Notes under the pieces: model-generated
The model's database searches: none
The model's input: the letters and a program-made list of their open reading frames with translations, nothing else
Told to the model about the DNA's origin: nothing
Source: Candidatus Fermentibacteraceae bacterium
GTDB taxonomy: Bacteria > Fermentibacterota > Fermentibacteria > Fermentibacterales > JCC-6
DNA length: 11,055 bases
Assembly: GCA_021162285.1 (NCBI GenBank)
Contig: JAGGYZ010000263.1
Location: 1-11,055, forward strand
Reading direction: 5' to 3'
In this document: piece by piece, positions 7,219 through 11,055 of the stretch
Numbering within the stretch: the first letter of the stretch is position 1
How the letters are laid out: each line of letters opens with the position of its first letter
Translations under genes and position numbers: made by a program

Positions 7219-7554
7219 ATGAAAGCTGTAAAGATAATTCTTGCCCTGGTAGGTGTTGTTGTTCTGTTTTTCGGTCTTGTGTTCCTTGTAGGCGGTCGTC
7301 CATTACCAGGTGTCGTCATGATTGGTCTGGGTGTTTTTCTCGTTGTGTATGGAGTGAAAAACCCCGGGACCCGTGATGTTGTGATAAAGCGTGAACTTGA
7401 GCTTTCAGGTGATGTAAAACTGGAAGGGATGAAGTGTACTCAGTGCGGAGGCACGCTTTCATCAGAAAACCTGTCGTTTAAAGCCGGTACAATATTTGTT
7501 ACATGCCCTTACTGTCACAGTGAATACCAGATTGAGGAGGCTCCAAAATGGTGA
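7219..7554 (+). CDS. Small two-helix membrane protein with C-terminal zinc ribbon
   Basis: The protein has 111 residues from the ATG at 7219, preceded by GGAAGGGG. The frame stays open upstream to 7138, but that stretch lacks a ribosome site and a coding character. Two hydrophobic helices (about residues 4-24 and 30-46) are joined by a short GGRPLP turn, which puts both ends in the cytosol. Residues 73-105 form a zinc-ribbon-like module CTQC-x19-CPYC followed by HSEY. I do not recognise a named family. The gene overlaps the next one by seven bases (ATGGTGA), so translation is probably coupled and the two products may act together. A role as a membrane partner or adaptor for the Cys-tailed protein is inference from this arrangement alone. 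Confidence 0.85.
   Translation: MKAVKIILALVGVVVLFFGLVFLVGGRPLPGVVMIGLGVFLVVYGVKNPGTRDVVIKRELELSGDVKLEGMKCTQCGGTLSSENLSFKAGTIFVTCPYCHSEYQIEEAPKW
7534..7540 (+). promoter_or_regulatory. Strong Shine-Dalgarno for the Cys-tailed membrane protein
   Basis: GAGGAGG lies seven bases before the ATG at 7548 and inside the last codons of the zinc-ribbon gene. It fixes the start of the DUF2207-like gene and shows translational coupling within the operon. Confidence 0.75.
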
Positions 7555-9104
7555 AAGCTCTTTTTGCAGGTGTTCTTCTTGTATCTGTGGCTCTGGGACA
7601 GAGCTACAACTTTTCAATTCCGGAGTTCAGGTGTGTTGTTGAAGTCAACACAGACAGAAGCCTGGATATCAGCTACGAAATACTTTTTCAGTGTACACCC
7701 GGGTACAGCAGTATTGATATTGTCGATATCGGATTTCCATCGGATAACTATCAACTGAGCTCCATTGAGGCCGGAGTAGACGGTGCAGTTGCTACAGACA
7801 TCCGCTACTCAACATACATAGACAAGGGGGTGGAGGTTCACCTCGGCGGCAGCTCCATATATTCAGGAGAACAGGGCCACTTCTGGCTTACAGGTACCAA
7901 CGAAAACATGGTGTTTCTGGACACCGAAGATGATGACTACGCCTCTGTTGAGTTTACACCCACCTGGTTTGACTCGGACCTGCTGAGCGGATACAGTGAT
8001 TTTACTCTTGTTATGGTGTTCCCAGAGGGATCGACCACTGATAATGTAAGGTATCATGACAGACCTTTCACAGATTTCAGTGTAGAGAAAGACGGGCGGG
8101 TTTCATACATCTGGGAAGAGACCAGAAGGGTGGATTCGCCGTACATGGTTGGCATCTCATTTCCAGATGACCTTGTAGACGGACCGCTTTCAGAAAGACC
8201 GAAAGAACCGCTGATCTCCGAGGATACCTTGTTTGTTCTGGCAGGTTTCGGTTTGTTTTTCCTGTTCGTCGGTTCCCTGGTGTTCGCCGTTGCGAGGGCA
8301 GTTATCAAGGCTAAGCGCAGAAGAAGCGAGTACCTCCCGCCCAAGCTGGGGCTTGAGGGAAGCGGAATCAGGCGTGGGCTTACTGCACCTCTGGCGGCTC
8401 TTCTGCTGGAGCAGAAACTTGACAGAGTGTTTGTTCTCATACTCTTCGGGCTGATTAAAAAGGGTGTGCTGAAGCTGGGAAAACAGGGCAGGCTGGTTAA
8501 ACCGGATACTCTACCGGTGCTTCGCTCATACGAGAAGGAACTGCTGGCACTTCTTCCCGATGATCCATCAGACAAACCTGTTCCAGGTAAAAAGCTGAAA
8601 CAGATATTCGTGAACATGATTGAGGTTCTGGAGAAGAAGATGGATGGATTTTCACTTAAAGAATCTCAGGAATACTACCGCAGGGTTATAGAGAGCGCCT
8701 GGAAGATGGTGGCAGACGACGAATCATCGGAAAGAGCAGGGGCAGTGTTTGGAAGCTGGTTCCAGTGGCTTCTCACTGACGAGGAATTCGATTCGCGACT
8801 GAAAAAAATTCCCTCAGGCGGCAGTATCCTCATGCCCGCATACATGTACAGCATGTTTCCTTCAGGGAAAATTACAGGTGGAGGTTCAGGCGGGATGACT
8901 CTTTCTCAGGCATGCTCTCAGGTGGCCGGGTCGCTGACAAGAACGGCGCAGAACACTGTAAGTGATCTTACAGGGCTTTCAACGATAGTTACTTCAAAAA
9001 CAAATCCGGTTCCGGTATCAACATACAGAGGCTCCGGCGGTGGGTCTTCGTGTGCGTGTGCATGCGCAGGGTGTGCGTGCGCCTGTGCAGGGGGGGGCAG
9101 GTAA
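7548..9104 (+). CDS. DUF2207-like single-pass membrane protein with Cys-Ala repeat tail (candidate radical SAM substrate)
   Basis: The protein has 518 residues. The signal peptide is residues 1-17 (VKALFAGVLLVSVALG before Q). Residues 18-220 form an extracytoplasmic beta-rich domain like the N-terminal part of DUF2207 proteins. One transmembrane helix lies at about 227-249 and ends in KAKRRR, which places the rest in the cytosol. Residues 270-315 look like a winged-helix segment (LTAPLAALLLEQKLDRVFVL) that is usual in this type of protein. After a Ser/Thr-rich linker and GSGGGSS, the protein ends CACACAGCACACAGGGR, with Cys at 502, 504, 506, 509, 511 and 513. DUF2207 and related TIGR04222-type proteins often end in low-complexity Gly or Cys/Gly tails; the strict Cys-Ala alternation is what stands out. 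The next gene is a radical SAM/SPASM enzyme, suggesting that the tail is modified. A metal-binding tail is the main alternative. The DUF2207 assignment is moderate, the topology good. Confidence 0.85.
   Translation: MVKALFAGVLLVSVALGQSYNFSIPEFRCVVEVNTDRSLDISYEILFQCTPGYSSIDIVDIGFPSDNYQLSSIEAGVDGAVATDIRYSTYIDKGVEVHLGGSSIYSGEQGHFWLTGTNENMVFLDTEDDDYASVEFTPTWFDSDLLSGYSDFTLVMVFPEGSTTDNVRYHDRPFTDFSVEKDGRVSYIWEETRRVDSPYMVGISFPDDLVDGPLSERPKEPLISEDTLFVLAGFGLFFLFVGSLVFAVARAVIKAKRRRSEYLPPKLGLEGSGIRRGLTAPLAALLLEQKLDRVFVLILFGLIKKGVLKLGKQGRLVKPDTLPVLRSYEKELLALLPDDPSDKPVPGKKLKQIFVNMIEVLEKKMDGFSLKESQEYYRRVIESAWKMVADDESSERAGAVFGSWFQWLLTDEEFDSRLKKIPSGGSILMPAYMYSMFPSGKITGGGSGGMTLSQACSQVAGSLTRTAQNTVSDLTGLSTIVTSKTNPVPVSTYRGSGGGSSCACACAGCACACAGGGR
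9051..9092 (+). repeat. Tandem CACACAG-coding repeat, two copies of 21 bases
   Basis: The units at 9051-9071 and 9072-9092 each encode Cys-Ala-Cys-Ala-Cys-Ala-Gly. They differ only at three third-codon positions (TGT/TGC, GCA/GCC, TGC/TGT), all synonymous. They are followed by GGG GGC AGG TAA. The mixed codon use argues that the residues, not the DNA, are being maintained. Confidence 0.8.
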
Positions 9105-9106
9105 TA

Positions 9107-10426
9107 ATGTTTAAATTACTGAAAGATGCCGGGAAGAGAATTACAGAGCCCGGTATGTACCACTTTCGCAGGGAAGATCACAGATTTCACCTCAGAATCA
9201 ATGGCGACGGGAAGGGTCTGCTCACCGTTGACGCATCAAGGGTTATTCACATGAACCCGGTTGCTGCAGATATTACCTGGATGTTTCTTTCCGAATACAC
9301 ACACAACGAAATGCTGAAGTTTCTCACAACAAGGTATGCAGTAAAGAAGAAGCAGGCGGCACTGGATCTGAAGCAGTACGGCGAAACACTGAAAAGCATT
9401 CTGGAAACGGCAGCTTATGAGCCTGTTTCGTTCGTGAACATGGATGTAAGGGAACCGTTCCAGACCGAAGTCGAGGTTCCGTACAGAATGGATCTTGCAC
9501 TTACCTACAGGTGCAACATCAACTGTGCCCACTGTTACAACCAGACAAGGCAGAAGAGCGAGTTGTCTACAGATCAGTGGAAAACCGTAATGAAAAAAAT
9601 ATGGGATCTGGGTGTTCCTCATGTGATTTTCACTGGAGGAGAATCTACTCTTCGAGATGATCTGGAAGAACTTATAAAGTACGCCGAGTCTCTTGGTCTT
9701 GTTACGGGGCTTCTGACCAATGGAGTTAAGCTTGCAGATGAAGCCTATCTTCAGACTCTGATAGATGCAGGGCTTGACCACATACAGATTACAATTGAAT
9801 CCGCACAGAGAGAAATACACAACAAAATGACCAGAGCCGACAGCTTTGACAGCACCGTTCAGGGTATAAGGAACTGCGCAAAAGCTGGAATACACACAAT
9901 AACGAACACCACAATCACACTGGATAACTACAGAGGAATGGCTGATACGGTACAGTTCGTACACGAACTGGGCCTTTCTTCCGTGGCGGCGAATGCCATT
10001 ATCTACAGCGGAAAAGCTCTTGAGGGCGAGTTTGCTGTAAGTACAGATCAGCTTGAAAGCACCATTCTGGCAATGAACAGCAAGGTTGAAGAGCTTGGGA
10101 TGAAATTTATATGGTACTCCCCCACAAGGTACTGCAGCTTTAACCCGCTGGAATTTGATCTGGGAGAGAAGAGGTGTACCGCAGGTGAATACAACCTGTG
10201 CATAGAGCCAGACGGTGAGGTTCTTCCATGCCAGAGCTGGTACGAATCCGCTGGAAACATCCTCAGTGCGCCCTGGGATTCTATCTGGAACAGTGATCTG
10301 TTCAAAGGAGCCCGCAACAGAGACTGGGTAGACGATGTCTGCCGGGGATGTGTTGATTTCAGCCTGTGCGGAGGAGGATGCCCTCTTGAGAAAAAGAACG
10401 CAGTCGTCTGCCGGGATTCCATGTAG
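9107..10426 (+). CDS. Radical SAM/SPASM maturase with N-terminal PqqD-like domain
   Basis: The protein has 439 residues from the ATG at 9107. The frame is open back to 9050, but those codons overlap the Cys tail and the G-rich ribosome region precedes 9107. Residues about 12-95 resemble PqqD, the RiPP precursor recognition element: GLLTVDASRVIHMNPVAADI, then a helical half. The radical SAM cluster ligands are C136, C140 and C143 (CNINCAHC), and the SAM-binding GGE motif is FTGGEST near residue 170. The C-terminal SPASM domain supplies auxiliary cluster cysteines: C357, C365, C375, then C412-x2-C415-x5-C421-x3-C425 and C435. Enzymes with this layout make thioether, C-C or related bonds in peptides and proteins. 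The adjacent Cys-Ala tail is the obvious candidate substrate. Distantly related enzymes act on haem or other small molecules, so the substrate is not proven. Confidence 0.9.
   Translation: MFKLLKDAGKRITEPGMYHFRREDHRFHLRINGDGKGLLTVDASRVIHMNPVAADITWMFLSEYTHNEMLKFLTTRYAVKKKQAALDLKQYGETLKSILETAAYEPVSFVNMDVREPFQTEVEVPYRMDLALTYRCNINCAHCYNQTRQKSELSTDQWKTVMKKIWDLGVPHVIFTGGESTLRDDLEELIKYAESLGLVTGLLTNGVKLADEAYLQTLIDAGLDHIQITIESAQREIHNKMTRADSFDSTVQGIRNCAKAGIHTITNTTITLDNYRGMADTVQFVHELGLSSVAANAIIYSGKALEGEFAVSTDQLESTILAMNSKVEELGMKFIWYSPTRYCSFNPLEFDLGEKRCTAGEYNLCIEPDGEVLPCQSWYESAGNILSAPWDSIWNSDLFKGARNRDWVDDVCRGCVDFSLCGGGCPLEKKNAVVCRDSM
10371..10377 (+). promoter_or_regulatory. Shine-Dalgarno inside the radical SAM gene for the next gene
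   Basis: GAGGAGG encodes part of the CGGGCP segment of the SPASM domain and lies eight bases before the TTG at 10386. It is the best-supported initiation site for the downstream methyltransferase. An in-frame ATG at 10335 lacks a comparable site. Confidence 0.45.
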
Positions 10427-11055
10427 CAACAACCAGCTGAAGGAAATCTACGAACGACAGTTTGCAGAACTTTCCCTGCTGCGGAGGTACATCTATTCTG
10501 TTCTTCCTCTGCGGCAGATCAGTACGGTGTTCGAGCCGGGCTGTGGAACAGGGTTGCTGGGGCGGGAACTGAAAACCCTCACAGATGCTGTTTACACAGG
10601 GATGGACATCAATCTGGAACTGCTTCCAAACGACACAAACTTTGTTCACGGCGATGCTGTAAGAAATCCCCGTCCTGCCGATCTTTATGTATCTTCTTTT
10701 TTCTTCTCCAGTCTGGATAAGCCGGTAAAATGGCTTAAGAATGTTAGAAAGAAACTGTCTCCTGCAGGGCTGTTCGCTGTTTTTGCAGAGTATGACTACA
10801 CCAGAATACAAGAATTCCCTGAAACAGGTCTGGCCAATCTGATCAGAGACGGTTTAAAGAGGGATGGCATAAGCACAACCAGCGGGGGCAGGCTTGATTA
10901 CTTCTTCAAAAAAGCAGGTTTTACAAAACTGGCCGGCGGTGAAGTTACAACCCGAATGCAGAAACCCGACCGGGCTTTCATAGAGATGCATGTGAACCGC
11001 ATACCTGATGAGCTGCCACTTGTGTCATGGTGTGTTGTCTGGGGTGTCTGGAGAA
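10386..11055 (+). CDS. Class I SAM-dependent methyltransferase, truncated by the window edge
   Basis: An open frame in a different phase from the radical SAM gene runs to the end of the window without a stop, giving at least 223 residues. The glycine-rich SAM motif is FEPGCGTG (residues 49-56), followed by GMDIN (D74 as the ribose-binding acid), HGDAV, the strand-4 segment PADLYVSSFFFSSL, WLKNVRKKLSPAGLFAVF, and LDYFFKKAGFTKL. This is a Methyltransf_11/25-type fold. The start is uncertain. TTG 10386 has a strong ribosome site and overlaps the radical SAM gene by 41 bases, while ATG 10335 would overlap it by 92. The overlap indicates translational coupling, and thus membership of the same operon. 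A plausible role is methylating the product of the radical SAM step, but this is inference. The final part of the protein lies outside the window. Confidence 0.8.
   Translation, partial: MRKRTQSSAGIPCSNNQLKEIYERQFAELSLLRRYIYSVLPLRQISTVFEPGCGTGLLGRELKTLTDAVYTGMDINLELLPNDTNFVHGDAVRNPRPADLYVSSFFFSSLDKPVKWLKNVRKKLSPAGLFAVFAEYDYTRIQEFPETGLANLIRDGLKRDGISTTSGGRLDYFFKKAGFTKLAGGEVTTRMQKPDRAFIEMHVNRIPDELPLVSWCVVWGVWR

Noticed and set aside
8054..8617. 187-codon minus-strand open frame within the DUF2207-like gene
   Set aside because: Ser/Arg-rich low-complexity translation antisense to a supported gene; no motif or initiation site.
9049..9068. Twenty bases of perfect alternating pyrimidine-purine sequence, a possible Z-DNA tract
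   Set aside because: The alternation follows from the TGY-GCN codons of the Cys-Ala repeat, so no separate DNA-level function is needed to explain it.
9236..10432. Long minus-strand open frame opposite the radical SAM gene
   Set aside because: It lies wholly over a gene with clear motifs, has no recognisable domain, an odd Cys-rich composition and no ribosome site. It is a shadow of the real gene's codon bias.

Overview
The window looks like a chromosomal segment from an uncultured bacterium of the FCB group (Bacteroidota-related candidate phyla such as Fermentibacteria, Cloacimonadota or WOR-3). The main reason is that two large exported proteins end in a type IX secretion-like (Por, type A) C-terminal sorting domain. 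One of them also carries FG-GAP/VCBS calcium-binding repeats, a common combination in that group. The phylum is an inference from protein style, not from a marker gene.

Layout: (1) 112-615 (+) is a GNAT N-acetyltransferase. (2) 837-2687 (+) is a secreted, probably seven-bladed FG-GAP beta-propeller with a sorting domain. (3) 2802-6149 (+) is a very large secreted protein that looks like a glycoside-hydrolase-type TIM barrel split by a long insertion, also with a sorting domain. A strong hairpin at 6163-6202 ends this block. (4) 6341-6961 (-) is a class I SAM-dependent methyltransferase, convergent with the block before it and divergent from the operon after it. (5) From 7219 to the right edge is a tightly packed + strand operon of four genes: a two-helix membrane protein with a C-terminal zinc ribbon; a DUF2207-like single-pass membrane protein ending in a Cys/Ala tail; a radical SAM/SPASM enzyme with an N-terminal PqqD-like domain; and a second methyltransferase cut off by the window edge.

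The operon is the part to look at. The membrane protein ends in two back-to-back copies of the seven-residue unit CACACAG followed by GGR. The next gene, with its ribosome-binding region inside the tail's glycine codons, is a radical SAM enzyme with the domain set (PqqD-like recognition element, radical SAM core, SPASM) used by many peptide- and protein-modifying maturases. The two copies of the repeat differ at three bases, all synonymous, so the protein sequence looks constrained. The most economical reading is a membrane-anchored substrate with a modified Cys-rich tail, matured by the radical SAM enzyme and perhaps a methyltransferase. That function is inference; a plain metal-binding tail is the main alternative.

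Several starts differ from the longest open frames: TTG at 2802 with a strong Shine-Dalgarno, ATG at 837 after a nine-G tract, ATG at 7219 and ATG at 9107. I saw no tRNA, rRNA, CRISPR array, insertion sequence or integrase.
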